A stretch of DNA of 64,000 nucleotides from an uncultured Spirochaetia bacterium (GTDB taxonomy: Bacteria; Spirochaetota; Spirochaetia; CAKZLE01). The DNA is taken from NCBI GenBank assembly GCA_937125225.1, contig CAKZLE010000020.1, positions 62,001 through 126,000 on the forward strand, written 5' to 3'. Shown piece after piece: positions 7,500 through 16,519 of this stretch (its first letter is position 1; each line of letters starts with the position of its first letter). The translations under genes were made by a program, and so were the position numbers. The notes beneath the pieces were generated by a model. That model made no database searches. It was not told the DNA's origin and saw only the letters and a program-made list of their open reading frames with translations.

Positions 7500-8497
7500 T
7501 ATTGGGAGATATCTTTCCCATCTTTGACAATGACTGCTGCCTGATCGAGGATCGAATCAGCTATCGTGATCCCAAGCTGCGCAGCTACATCGAGATTCAC
7601 TCTCAATTCGATGTCACTTGGATCTGTCATGAATCCTACCGGTATCGTTGATGGGTCGGCCCCCTCAAGAACCTCTGCTGCCATGAGAGCAGTAGCCTTC
7701 CCGAGTTTGTAATAGTCGAAGCCCCAAGCGAGCATGACATCTGTTCCGACTGCGGAGGTCGTATCAGCACTCATGATCGGTACACCTGCCTGCATAGCGA
7801 CATCGGCAAGGGATGGTAGGGCTGATACGACGGTATTGTCATTAGAGACATAGAATCCATCCACCCTAGAGGCTATCGCTTGAGCTGCCTGTTTTACCTC
7901 TGAACTATTTGTGACTGCTGATGGTACGAACTCTATTCCGAGCTCCTTACAGACTTTCTCAGCCATTTCGGCAAGGAGTACTGCATTGGCTTCCCCACTC
8001 GTATAGACATGTCCGAGCCTCTTGATATTGGTGACTTCGGCAAGAAGTCTGATCTGAGCCTCTACAGGAGTCAGGTCTGAAACCCCGGTTACATTACCTA
8101 TCCCATGATCATAGTTCTCGACAAGCCCAGCCTCGATTGGTTCTGTGACTGCAGAGAAGAGTACCGGTGAGTCGCTGATAATATTTGCTAGTGCCTGTGC
8201 GGTGGGAGTTGCGATCCCTATCGCTAAGTCTACCTTATCGGCCTTGAACTTCTGGGCGATCGATGTCGCTGTGGTGATATCACCATTAGCGTTCTGTAGA
8301 TCGAATACGATATCTTCATATCCTAACTCTGCTAGACCATCGATGATCCCCTGTTCGATCGCATCTAAAGCAGGATGCTGGATGATCTTTGAAATACCTA
8401 TGGAAACCGTAGTCTCCTCTTTACTACAACCGATGGAAGCAAAGACTATAGCCACTGAGACTAATATGATCATTACTGACTTGAATATGGAACTCAT
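7499..8497 (-). CDS. ABC substrate-binding lipoprotein, TrpX family (ABC_sub_bind)
   Basis: The 332-residue lipoprotein has a signal peptide ending in the lipobox SIGC (Cys24) and belongs to the YtmK/TrpX group (PF04392 type). Recognisable stretches are GISKIIQHPALDAIEQGI near the N-terminus and FSAVTEPIEAGLV in the middle. In this family TrpX proteins bind tryptophan or other aromatic compounds. The matching permease and ATPase are not adjacent, so it works with a remote transporter or as a sensor. The start follows AGAGG with 7 nt spacing. A striking twin inverted-repeat operator lies 21-81 bases upstream. Confidence 0.85.
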   Translation of the reverse strand: MSSIFKSVMIILVSVAIVFASIGCSKEETTVSIGISKIIQHPALDAIEQGIIDGLAELGYEDIVFDLQNANGDITTATSIAQKFKADKVDLAIGIATPTAQALANIISDSPVLFSAVTEPIEAGLVENYDHGIGNVTGVSDLTPVEAQIRLLAEVTNIKRLGHVYTSGEANAVLLAEMAEKVCKELGIEFVPSAVTNSSEVKQAAQAIASRVDGFYVSNDNTVVSALPSLADVAMQAGVPIMSADTTSAVGTDVMLAWGFDYYKLGKATALMAAEVLEGADPSTIPVGFMTDPSDIELRVNLDVAAQLGITIADSILDQAAVIVKDGKDISQ

Positions 8498-8517
8498 GAT
8501 AATACCTCTTGTTCTTA

Positions 8518-8578
8518 TGTTTCTTCTTGTAGAAACGTTTGTTGTTTTGGAGTATATGTGTTTCTACAAGAAGAAACA
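8518..8578. promoter_or_regulatory. Twin operator: 19-bp perfect inverted repeat
   Basis: TGTTTCTTCTTGTAGAAAC (8518-8536) is the exact reverse complement of the sequence at 8560-8578. Each arm is itself nearly palindromic (GTTTC to GAAAC, 7 of 9 base pairs symmetric), so this looks like two dimer binding sites 41 bp apart. It sits in the leader or promoter of the TrpX-like gene and also within 120 bases of the histidine kinase start. Confidence 0.75.
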
Positions 8579-8616
8579 ATAGGGTCCGGTAAGATTTCTC
8601 AATTTTTATTATTTGC

Positions 8617-8644
8617 TTGAGGGAAAAATTTCTTGTGCTATAAT
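8617..8644 (+). promoter_or_regulatory. Promoter of the two-component operon
   Basis: TTGAGG (8617-8622), 16-bp spacer and a consensus TATAAT (8639-8644) lie 48 bases before the kinase start. Confidence 0.6.
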
Positions 8645-8691
8645 ACAGAAGTCAAGGTGTACTAATACAGTTAAAGGGTGGGATATCTTTC

Positions 8692-9939
8692 TTGCAGTTC
8701 AGGAAATTCTATAATATCTATTTTGAGAAACTCCTTTTCTACCATGACATCATATTACATGCCGTGATCAGTATAGTCTGTTATACCGCTGCACTTATCA
8801 TCTATCATCAGATCAAGAGTACTCATCCGTTTCTGGTACTATTCGAGAAGCAGGTCTATTTTGTAATTGCTGCATCACTTCTCCTCTCTATCCTCTGGTT
8901 CATCTTCAGAAAGACTAAAATCGCTATCCTAGCATTTCTTCTGAAATTCATTTTTCTTATCGTCGTTGGGTATCCTTTTGGAGGAGATCTCTATTTCGAA
9001 CTCTGTCTTACGATCCCGTTCATCTTCGATTGTCTTATATTCTTAGAGGAACCTCTTTCCTGTATCGTTGTCTTTTTCATCGCAGCAGTTGAAATGCTCT
9101 TTCAACGGGAATTCATCGCCTGGGGTAGAGTGGTAGAGGCTCCTGAGGTTATAGATCATATCTTCTTTGGTGTGATACTGATCCTAACGAGTATAACAAC
9201 CTTTTCCTGGAGACACAGCTCCTTTGCCTATAACACCTGCATCACTCAGATCGAGAAGCTCGATTCTATTGTGGTACATCTCTCATCTGTGAACAAGGAC
9301 TTCCAGCAGTATGCTGTCGAGGCTCGAGAAGATGCTCAGATGCTTGAACGTAAGAGGATTTCACGTGATATCCACGATACCGTAGGATATACCCTCACAA
9401 ACCTGATCATGATGATGGAGGCTGCAACAGACTTCTCGAAGACAGATCCCGACAAGACTCGAGAATTACTGCAGAAGGCACGAGAGCAGGCATCACTCGG
9501 TCTTGAAGATACGAGGAAGTCTCTTCGAGCCCTGCGTCATATAGGTGATACGAAGAAATCCTGTATCGCAGCGGTCAATGAGCTAGTAAAGACCTTCCAG
9601 AAGGCTACAGGGGTCGAGACTACTGTAGAGTTCGGGAATATCCCCTGGAGTTTCAATCCTCTCTATGACAGCATCATGTACAGCATCATCCAGGAGGGAC
9701 TGGTAAACTCTTTCAGGCATGGGCATGCTACAAGGATTACGATTAAGTTCTGGCAGGATCTGGATTCAATAAAACTTGCAGTCAATGATAATGGCAAGGG
9801 GAGTGAGAGTATCGTTCAGGGTATAGGTCTGGCCGGGATGAAAGAGCGTCTGAAACTCGTTGATGGCACCCTGTCGGCAGGTAACAGTCAGATGGGCTTT
9901 GATCTTCGTGTCACTCTACCAAATATATTTGAAGGATAA
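8692..9939 (+). CDS. Membrane sensor histidine kinase, NarL-type (HisKA_3)
   Basis: The N-terminal half has about six membrane helices (roughly residues 23-173) with little extracytoplasmic domain. It is followed by a coiled linker, a HisKA_3 phosphoacceptor site RISRDIHDTVGY (His228) and an HATPase domain with VNDNGKG and GIGLAGMKERL. The kinase is expected to phosphorylate the regulator that starts 4 bases downstream. The start is TTG at 8692, the only sensible start in frame; a purine-rich AAAGGGTGGG lies slightly far upstream, so translation may be weak. The signal is unknown, but the next operon is a sugar importer, which suggests carbohydrate sensing in the membrane. Confidence 0.88.
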   Translation: MQFRKFYNIYFEKLLFYHDIILHAVISIVCYTAALIIYHQIKSTHPFLVLFEKQVYFVIAASLLLSILWFIFRKTKIAILAFLLKFIFLIVVGYPFGGDLYFELCLTIPFIFDCLIFLEEPLSCIVVFFIAAVEMLFQREFIAWGRVVEAPEVIDHIFFGVILILTSITTFSWRHSSFAYNTCITQIEKLDSIVVHLSSVNKDFQQYAVEAREDAQMLERKRISRDIHDTVGYTLTNLIMMMEAATDFSKTDPDKTRELLQKAREQASLGLEDTRKSLRALRHIGDTKKSCIAAVNELVKTFQKATGVETTVEFGNIPWSFNPLYDSIMYSIIQEGLVNSFRHGHATRITIKFWQDLDSIKLAVNDNGKGSESIVQGIGLAGMKERLKLVDGTLSAGNSQMGFDLRVTLPNIFEG

Positions 9940-9942
9940 AAG

Positions 9943-10623
9943 ATGGAAAACGTTATAAAGATACTTCTAGTCGATGATCAAATACTTTTTGTACAGAGTC
10001 TTCGGGATGTTCTTCAGATGAGATCAGAGGAGATAGAGGTAGTAGGGATAGCTACGAACGGTATCGAGGCCCTTTCATTCCTCGAGGAGCATGAGGTCGA
10101 TATCGTCCTTATGGATGTTCGCATGCCGGTGATGGATGGGGTTAAAGCGTGTGCAGAGGTCCACTGCCTGTATCCTGATGTTCAGGTAGTGATGCTCACT
10201 ACTTTCGATGATGATGAATATGTCTTTGAGGCATTGAATAAGGGGGCTGTCGGTTATCTGTTGAAGAATATTCCCCCTGAGGAGTTGATCAGGGCGATCG
10301 TAGCAGTGAAAAATAAGATCTATCAGCTATCTCCCTCTGTGATGCAGAAACTCATACATAATAAAGTTCCCAGTATATCTGAAGAGCGGGTCAAAGAACC
10401 TGAGCCGAATGAGAACTCAAAGGTCTTCGAGGATCTGAGTTCTCGAGAGAAGGATATCCTGAGACTGCTCGTTGCCGGAAAGAATAACAGGGAGATAGCT
10501 TCACAGCTCTTCATTGCCCAGCAGACCGTTAAGAACCACCTCTGTATCATATATGATAAACTCATGGTTAGAGACAGGATTCAGGCTATAAGGAAGATAG
10601 AACCCTTCTTCGGGGAGAAGTGA
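9943..10623 (+). CDS. NarL/LuxR-type response regulator
   Basis: The 226-residue protein has a receiver domain with acidic pair D11-D12, phosphoacceptor Asp58 in VLMDVRMP, Thr86 and Lys108. It ends in a LuxR-type helix-turn-helix (LSSREKDILRLLVAGKNNREIA). It is translated from the ATG 4 bases after the kinase stop, preceded by AAGGA. The palindromes just downstream, around the promoter of the importer operon, are natural candidates for its binding sites. Confidence 0.93.
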   Translation: MENVIKILLVDDQILFVQSLRDVLQMRSEEIEVVGIATNGIEALSFLEEHEVDIVLMDVRMPVMDGVKACAEVHCLYPDVQVVMLTTFDDDEYVFEALNKGAVGYLLKNIPPEELIRAIVAVKNKIYQLSPSVMQKLIHNKVPSISEERVKEPEPNENSKVFEDLSSREKDILRLLVAGKNNREIASQLFIAQQTVKNHLCIIYDKLMVRDRIQAIRKIEPFFGEK

Positions 10624-10626
10624 TGC

Positions 10627-10704
10627 AGGTACTATAGTACCTCTTGCCGAACAGGAGTATATAACTCTATATATAAAAATAAATAAAATAAAAGTACTAT
10701 AGTA
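10627..10704 (+). promoter_or_regulatory. Promoter flanked by two matching palindromic operators
   Basis: A 16-bp perfect palindrome AGGTACTATAGTACCT (10627-10642) and a second copy with the same TACTATAGTA core (10695-10704) flank a candidate promoter, TTGCCG (10644-10649) and TATATA (10668-10673). The cores are 65 bp apart, about six helical turns. The arrangement suits one dimeric regulator bound on both sides of the promoter of the CUT1 operon. Confidence 0.7.
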
Positions 10705-10764
10705 ACTTCCGAAAGTGTGGTGCAGGTCTTAGCATGTATATAAACAAAAAAGGAGGCACTCTAT

Positions 10765-12048
10765 ATGAAAAGAATGCTAAGTATTTTACTGTTATTGACA
10801 ATGGTCGTAACCAGCCTGTTCGCTGGTGGAGCACAGGAAGAGGCTGCAGATAAGACAGTCACTCTGAACCTAATGGCTGATAATAGAAGTGAATTGGTCA
10901 AGATGCAGGAACTTCTGCCGGCTTTTGAAGCTGAGACCGGTATCAAAGTCAATTGGATGCAGTTACAGGAGACCCCTCTGCGATCGAAGACAGGTCTGGA
11001 GCTTTCTGCTCCATCAACAGACATCGATGTGATCATGGTCGACTTCCTCTTCATGAATAAATATGCCAAAGCAGGCTATCTAGCACCTCTTGATTCATAT
11101 TTTGCTGATAGCAAGACCTATGATGAATCAGATTTCCAGGCACCATTCATTGATGCAGTCAGTTATGATGGAAATATGTATGCAGTCCCACTCTATCAGG
11201 ATTGTAACATCCTCGTGTATAGAGCTGACCTCTATGCTAAATATGAACTGAACGTACCCAAGACCTTTGATGAATTGATGTACAACGCTAAGGTCATCTC
11301 TGAGAATGAACCAAATATGGCAGGTATCACTCTGAGAGGACAGAGAGGAATGGGTGTGAATGAATGGACATGGCCAACCTTCCTTAGAGGCTTTGGTGGA
11401 ACATATTTTGATGAGAATATGATGGGTAATCTTGATACCCCAGAGGCGATCGCCTCATTGGATTATTATGCTGAGATCCTAAACAACTATGGACCTGAAG
11501 GGGTCGCGAACTTCTCATATATCGAAGTTCAGAATGGTGTCGCTCAGGGAACAGCTGCGATGTTCATAGACTCAGCAAGTCTTGCCCCACGTTGTGAAGA
11601 CCCAGGATACTCAAAAGTAGCTGGTAAACTCGGATATGCTGTCGTCCCCGGTAAGGTCGAGACACAACCTGGATTCTACTCATGGACTCTCGTAGTACCT
11701 GAGAAATCAAAGAAAAAAGAGGCTGCAGCGACATTCCTGGAATGGATAATCAGTCCTGAGATCGCTAGTCAATTAGGTTGGTCAGCTCCGAATCAGGCAC
11801 TCGAAAGTGTTTATGATATCCCCGCCTATGCAGGATATGATCAGTCAGAACCTCTTGTCAAGGTTATGAAAGACTCCCTTGCGTTAGCTGATCCAGATTA
11901 CAGACCTCGAGTCGATCAGGCTGCAGAGGTAGGTACAAGAGTATCAATTGCAATATCTGAAGTATTGGCTGGAGAGAAGAGTGCTGAAGAGGCTCTTAAA
12001 GAGGCTGATGCAGATATCGATCAGATCATGAAAGATGCAGGTTATTAA
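10765..12048 (+). CDS. CUT1 sugar ABC importer, substrate-binding protein
   Basis: The 427-residue extracellular solute-binding protein family 1 member has a signal peptide ending LFAGGAQEE, without a lipobox cysteine, as is common in spirochaetes. The start has AAGGAGG about 9 nt upstream. It captures a carbohydrate outside the membrane for the two permeases that follow. An intercistronic hairpin separates it from the permease genes and probably allows higher expression of this subunit. The sugar is not predictable, but the downstream FGGY kinase suggests a monosaccharide, polyol or sugar derivative. Confidence 0.9.
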   Translation: MKRMLSILLLLTMVVTSLFAGGAQEEAADKTVTLNLMADNRSELVKMQELLPAFEAETGIKVNWMQLQETPLRSKTGLELSAPSTDIDVIMVDFLFMNKYAKAGYLAPLDSYFADSKTYDESDFQAPFIDAVSYDGNMYAVPLYQDCNILVYRADLYAKYELNVPKTFDELMYNAKVISENEPNMAGITLRGQRGMGVNEWTWPTFLRGFGGTYFDENMMGNLDTPEAIASLDYYAEILNNYGPEGVANFSYIEVQNGVAQGTAAMFIDSASLAPRCEDPGYSKVAGKLGYAVVPGKVETQPGFYSWTLVVPEKSKKKEAAATFLEWIISPEIASQLGWSAPNQALESVYDIPAYAGYDQSEPLVKVMKDSLALADPDYRPRVDQAAEVGTRVSIAISEVLAGEKSAEEALKEADADIDQIMKDAGY

Positions 12049-12064
12049 TAGATAGCTTTGTTAG

Positions 12065-12098
12065 ATTGAGATATCTGGCGACTGCCGGATATCTCAAT
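12065..12098 (+). other. Intercistronic hairpin
   Basis: ATTGAGATATC and GATATCTCAAT form an 11-bp stem with a further GGC/GCC pairing inside the loop, 17 bases after the binding-protein stop. No T-run follows, so it probably stabilises or partly terminates the upstream mRNA rather than ending the operon. Confidence 0.7.
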
Positions 12099-12133
12099 AT
12101 GTAAGAATTTGGAAACATTTTAGGAATATACTT

Positions 12134-13024
12134 ATGAAGCTACAACTAAAGCTGAAAGATAAGCATTACCTGATGCTTTTTCTCTTACCAGCGATAATCT
12201 GTCTGGCGGTACTCTCTGTGTACCCACTGCTTTTTAGCTTAAAGAACAGTTTTTTCAATTGGGACCTGATCAAACCCGGTTCACAAGAGAATTTTATCGG
12301 ATTCAAGAATTATATAGCCATCCTAAAAGACGATGCCTTCTGGGTCGCTCTATGGATCACTCTGAAATATACTTTCTTCAGTGTTTCTGCAGCGCTTGTA
12401 TTTGGTATGGCTATGGCATTCCTCTTCTTCAGGAATCTCTTCGGAACTTGGGTCGTCAGAACTATCGTGATCGCTGCCATGGTTATCTCTCCGGTAATCG
12501 TAGGTACCCTGTGGAGACTTATGTACAGTCCTGATTATGGATTGGTGAACTATATCATCGGATTAGTCGGTATACCCCCACAATCCTTCCTGGCCAACAC
12601 CAATAGCGTTCTGGCTTCTCTGATCCTAGTTGATGTATGGGAATTCGCACCTCTTATCATGGTCATCATCCTTGCTGCTCTGCAGGGACTTCCCTCAGCA
12701 ATCTATGAGGCAGGTCTGATAGATGGCTGTAATAAGATGCAGCTCTTTCTCCATATCACACTTCCCCTGTTAAAACCCTCCATACTCCTCTCACTACTGA
12801 TCAGGACTATGGACTGTTTCAGGACCTTTGACTCTATCTATGCCATGACCGGTGGTGGTCCGGGAACCTCAAGCCAGAATCTGAACATCCTGATGTTCAA
12901 TACCGGGTTTGAGTTCTTCCAGATATCCAAAGTCACAGCAATGGCTGTATTAAGTCTTGTAGTCATCACTATCATCTGTCTTCTGATGGTAAAGTCACTG
13001 AGAAAGGATTCATCACTATGGTAA
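12134..13024 (+). CDS. CUT1 sugar ABC importer, permease 1 (MalF/UgpA-like)
   Basis: This 296-residue inner-membrane protein has six predicted helices and the conserved EAGLIDGCNKMQLFLHITLPLL region (the EAA loop, residues about 195-215), which docks to the ATPase. It lies 85 bases after the binding protein, with TAGGAA 7 nt before the start, and overlaps the second permease by 7 bases. No ATPase gene is in the operon, so a shared MsiK/UgpC-type ATPase elsewhere is expected. Confidence 0.92.
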   Translation: MKLQLKLKDKHYLMLFLLPAIICLAVLSVYPLLFSLKNSFFNWDLIKPGSQENFIGFKNYIAILKDDAFWVALWITLKYTFFSVSAALVFGMAMAFLFFRNLFGTWVVRTIVIAAMVISPVIVGTLWRLMYSPDYGLVNYIIGLVGIPPQSFLANTNSVLASLILVDVWEFAPLIMVIILAALQGLPSAIYEAGLIDGCNKMQLFLHITLPLLKPSILLSLLIRTMDCFRTFDSIYAMTGGGPGTSSQNLNILMFNTGFEFFQISKVTAMAVLSLVVITIICLLMVKSLRKDSSLW

Positions 13025-13848
13025 AGAGAGAAAAAGCATTCACCACAACACTATTATACCTAGCTTTGATATTCGTCTTTCTATTCTATGCCTTCCCGAT
13101 CTTCTGGATGGTAACTAGCTCTATGAAAATCGAATCAGAGGCTCTGCAGATGCCTCCAAGTATCATCTTCCAACCGACTCTTGAGAATTATGAGGATGCC
13201 TTCATCAATAGAGGACTGATGACTAATTTCAAGAACTCTCTGTTCATATCTATTGTCAGCAGCATCCTTGCATTGGTGATTGGTACCCCGGCTGCATATG
13301 CTATGTCCCGGTTCGAGTTCAAAGGTAAAGATGATCTGTTCTTCTGGTTCCTCTCTACGAGAATGGCTCCTCCTATACTCGCTGCCATCCCTATGTTCAT
13401 CCTTGCCAGGAATATCGGTATCTATGATACCCTTGGGCTGTTGACGGTCATGAACATGTTGATGAACCTCTCCTGGGTGGTCTGGATGATGCGCTCCTTC
13501 TTCGATGAGATAAGCAAACAGATAGATGAATCATGTATGGTTGACGGCTGTACAAGACTGACTGCTCTTTTGAAGGTGATCATTCCGATGTCCAGTCCAG
13601 GTCTTATAGCTACTGTGATATTCTGTCTGGTCATGTCATGGAATGAGTATTTCTTCGCACTGGTACTTACCAGTGTCAATGCAAAGACTCTCCCTGCTGC
13701 GATCAATTCCTTCCTGACTGTCCATGGTCTGCTCTGGGGCGAGATGTGTGCTGTTGGTACTATTGTAATGATCCCGATCTTGGTCTTCGTCTTCTTTACT
13801 CAGAGGAATTTGATTCGAGGACTTACGATGGGAGCTGTCAAAGGATAA
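13018..13848 (+). CDS. CUT1 sugar ABC importer, permease 2 (MalG/UgpE-like)
   Basis: This 276-residue six-helix permease carries the EAA-loop motif ESCMVDGCTRLTALLKVIIP (residues about 169-188). The C-terminus GLTMGAVKG is typical of MalG-type subunits. It overlaps the preceding permease by 7 bases and is followed 4 bases later by the FGGY kinase, so all are co-transcribed. Confidence 0.92.
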   Translation: MVKREKAFTTTLLYLALIFVFLFYAFPIFWMVTSSMKIESEALQMPPSIIFQPTLENYEDAFINRGLMTNFKNSLFISIVSSILALVIGTPAAYAMSRFEFKGKDDLFFWFLSTRMAPPILAAIPMFILARNIGIYDTLGLLTVMNMLMNLSWVVWMMRSFFDEISKQIDESCMVDGCTRLTALLKVIIPMSSPGLIATVIFCLVMSWNEYFFALVLTSVNAKTLPAAINSFLTVHGLLWGEMCAVGTIVMIPILVFVFFTQRNLIRGLTMGAVKG

Positions 13849-13852
13849 CCAT

Positions 13853-15367
13853 ATGCAGGAATATCTACTTGCTTTTGATGTGGGAACCACAAGCTGTAAA
13901 GCATGTCTGTTTGATACGGAACTCAAGCTTATCGCTTCAGCCGTATCAGGCTATGAGACTGCCCATCCCTACCCCGGGTGGGCAGAACATCAATGCAGCG
14001 ATTGGTTAGATGCTATCATCAGAAATATGAAGGAATTGCTTGATGTGTCTCAGATAGACCCGAAAGCTGTCATAGCTATCGGTCTAGATACCCTCGGCAG
14101 TACCCTCGTCCCAGTTGATGGAGAGGGGAATGCATTAGGCTCAGGTCTGATCTGGATGGATCGACGGAGTTCCCGTGAATGTAGTATGATCGACAGCATC
14201 ATCGGTGATGATCTGTTGAGGATCAATGGGAACCATAATGATCCCTCCAATATTGCCCCCAAGATCCTCTGGATGAAGGCTAATAAACCTGAGATTTATA
14301 AGAGAACAAGTTCCTTTCTCCATGCAAATGGTTATATCGCCCAGTTCCTGACAGGTCTCCCCTCAATGGATATCACAGAGGGGGGGCTTACTCAGCTCTT
14401 TGATATTCAGAGAGGATGCTGGTCGAGAGAGCTGACTTCAGATTGCGGGATCGATCAAGAGAAACTTCCTGAGATCGTTCCCTGCCACAGGCCGCTGGGG
14501 AGATTGACCTCCAGAGCTGCAAAGTTATTGGGGCTGCCTTCAGGTATTCCCGTGATGCCTGGTGCCATGGATATGGTATCTGCTGCTCTCGGTTCCGGGG
14601 TAGTATCTGAAGGTGATACCTATGTCTCTGCCGGTACAGTCACTGCTGTCGGTGTATGCAGGAAGACACCTATCCCTCACAAGGATCTCCATCTCTATCA
14701 TCACATCATACCTGATACCTGGATCTCTGCAGCCGGAGTAGATTACGGTGGGGCTGGTTTTCGCTGGTTCCAAAAACTGCTGGAGATACGTTCATTTGGT
14801 GAGATAGACAGGATGATATCAGAGGCAGATAGGGGTAGTGAGCCACTGATCTTTCTACCTTATATGGTAGGGCAAAGAGCACCTCTCTGGAATTCTCAGA
14901 CTCGGGGAGTCCTACTGGGACTGCATCCCTCAACGACAGAGGTAGAACTTTTCAGGGCCTTCATGGAGGGGAATGCTCTTGGAGTCAGGAGGATCCTTGA
15001 TATCATAGGATCGACAGGAGTCACTCCAGGTATGATGAAACTCACAGGAGGCTGTTCGAACAGTGAACCTTGGATCAGGATCTTCGCTGATGTTTCCAGC
15101 CTTCCCATAACCATTCCCGGTGAGATGGATGTTGCCAGTCTCGGAGGGGCCATCTCGGCTGCTATAGGAGTTGGTCTCTATCCAGATTTCTCATCCTTAC
15201 CGGATCTCACGAGGGATCTTGAAGTGTTAGAACCTGATCGCTCGGCAGTTGATCTCTATCATGAGTATTTCAGGGTGTTCAACCGGGCTCTTGATCAGAT
15301 GATGCCTGTCTATCAGGAGCTGGAAGATGTCAGGACTCTATTACAGGAGAAGAGGGAGAACCCATGA
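13853..15367 (+). CDS. FGGY-family carbohydrate kinase
   Basis: The 504-residue kinase has the N-terminal phosphate-binding motif AFDVGTTSCKACLFD (residues 6-20) and the C-terminal FGGY signature region TGGCSNSEPWIRIFADV followed by LGGAISAAIG. It resembles xylulokinase-like members in layout. It presumably phosphorylates the sugar or polyol delivered by the importer just upstream. The specificity cannot be set from sequence alone. It overlaps the UroD-like gene by 4 bases. Confidence 0.9.
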   Translation: MQEYLLAFDVGTTSCKACLFDTELKLIASAVSGYETAHPYPGWAEHQCSDWLDAIIRNMKELLDVSQIDPKAVIAIGLDTLGSTLVPVDGEGNALGSGLIWMDRRSSRECSMIDSIIGDDLLRINGNHNDPSNIAPKILWMKANKPEIYKRTSSFLHANGYIAQFLTGLPSMDITEGGLTQLFDIQRGCWSRELTSDCGIDQEKLPEIVPCHRPLGRLTSRAAKLLGLPSGIPVMPGAMDMVSAALGSGVVSEGDTYVSAGTVTAVGVCRKTPIPHKDLHLYHHIIPDTWISAAGVDYGGAGFRWFQKLLEIRSFGEIDRMISEADRGSEPLIFLPYMVGQRAPLWNSQTRGVLLGLHPSTTEVELFRAFMEGNALGVRRILDIIGSTGVTPGMMKLTGGCSNSEPWIRIFADVSSLPITIPGEMDVASLGGAISAAIGVGLYPDFSSLPDLTRDLEVLEPDRSAVDLYHEYFRVFNRALDQMMPVYQELEDVRTLLQEKRENP

Positions 15368-16503
15368 ACTCTCGAGAACGGGTGATTCATGCGATCAATC
15401 ATGAACATGTCGATAGGATCCCAATCTACTGGGGAGGGACCTCCTCATGGATGACAGATAGAGCCTATATGAATCTTGTAGATCATCTGGGGTTGGACGG
15501 TTATGGTAGGCCGTACCGTACCGGACACACTGGGAACTATATTGATAACAGGATATTGGAACTCTTCAACGTCGATGTGCGTATGCTGCAGATGCAGATA
15601 TCAATTGATGAGAAGAGGATAGATAATAACACGATAGTCTCAGATTGGGGAATCCTATTGAGAACGGTCGATGGATATGGCATTCGAATTGATCCTCCCT
15701 TTGCCTCTCTGGATATAGAGAGAGCGCTTTTGAATGGTAGCCTCTCAGAGCTTATCGATGCACATAGTTGGCCGGATCCCTTTGATGCACGTAGGACTCT
15801 TGGTCTGGAAGAGGATCTGATATATCATCAGGAACGTTCAGATGCGGCTCTCGTTGCACGGTCCCCGCAATCTGCATCGTTCATAGAATATGGCTGCTGG
15901 CTTCGAGGGGATGCTCAGTTCTATATGGATCTCTACCTCTATCCTGAATTCATAAATATGCTTCTTGATAAGATCCTTGAGATCCAGAAGGGATTTTATA
16001 CTTCCTTCCTTCAGGTGGTGGGAGGTTCTGTGGATATCGTAGAGACCTCTGAAGATTATGGGACTCAGGATGGTCTCCTGATCTCTCCTGAGCAGTTGAG
16101 AGAATATATCTTCCCTAGACGAAAGGAATTGAATCGACACATACGCGATTTGGCTCCCGATATAAAGATCATGCACCACTCCTGTGGTGCTGTAACTCCT
16201 ATCATAGGAGATCTGTATCAAACTGGTGTTGATATACTCAATCCGATACAGCCTATAGCAGATCTTATGGATCATAGTATGCTCAAAGAGAGCTATGGAG
16301 ATAAGATGGTGTTCTGCGGTGGATTGGATATGATAGGGGCCATGACAAGATCAGAAGAGTCGATAGAACAGGAGATCAGAAAGAGGGTGGATATATTCGG
16401 CCATGATGGCGGTTACCTCATATCAACCTCGAACCATCTGCAGCGTGATACTTCACCAGAACAGATAGTCTATGTATTTGAGAGATTAAAAGAGTTAGTT
16501 TGA
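15364..16503 (+). CDS. UroD/MtaA-superfamily protein 1, not heme HemE
   Basis: This 379-residue TIM-barrel protein of the uroporphyrinogen decarboxylase superfamily begins NSRERVIHAINHEHVDRIP, a common N-terminus in methyltransferase-like members. The MRQAGRY motif of true HemE is absent. A His-x-Cys pair (H272, C274 in HHSCG) corresponds to zinc ligands of MtaA/MtbA methyltransferases, but the third cysteine expected about 76 residues later is missing (STSNHLQ there), although a Cys occurs at 318. The ATG overlaps the kinase stop. It is paired with a paralogue 16 bases downstream. The context points to metabolism of the imported carbohydrate; the reaction is unknown. Confidence 0.8.
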   Translation: MNSRERVIHAINHEHVDRIPIYWGGTSSWMTDRAYMNLVDHLGLDGYGRPYRTGHTGNYIDNRILELFNVDVRMLQMQISIDEKRIDNNTIVSDWGILLRTVDGYGIRIDPPFASLDIERALLNGSLSELIDAHSWPDPFDARRTLGLEEDLIYHQERSDAALVARSPQSASFIEYGCWLRGDAQFYMDLYLYPEFINMLLDKILEIQKGFYTSFLQVVGGSVDIVETSEDYGTQDGLLISPEQLREYIFPRRKELNRHIRDLAPDIKIMHHSCGAVTPIIGDLYQTGVDILNPIQPIADLMDHSMLKESYGDKMVFCGGLDMIGAMTRSEESIEQEIRKRVDIFGHDGGYLISTSNHLQRDTSPEQIVYVFERLKELV

Positions 16504-16519
16504 ACAAGGAGAGCAGATC

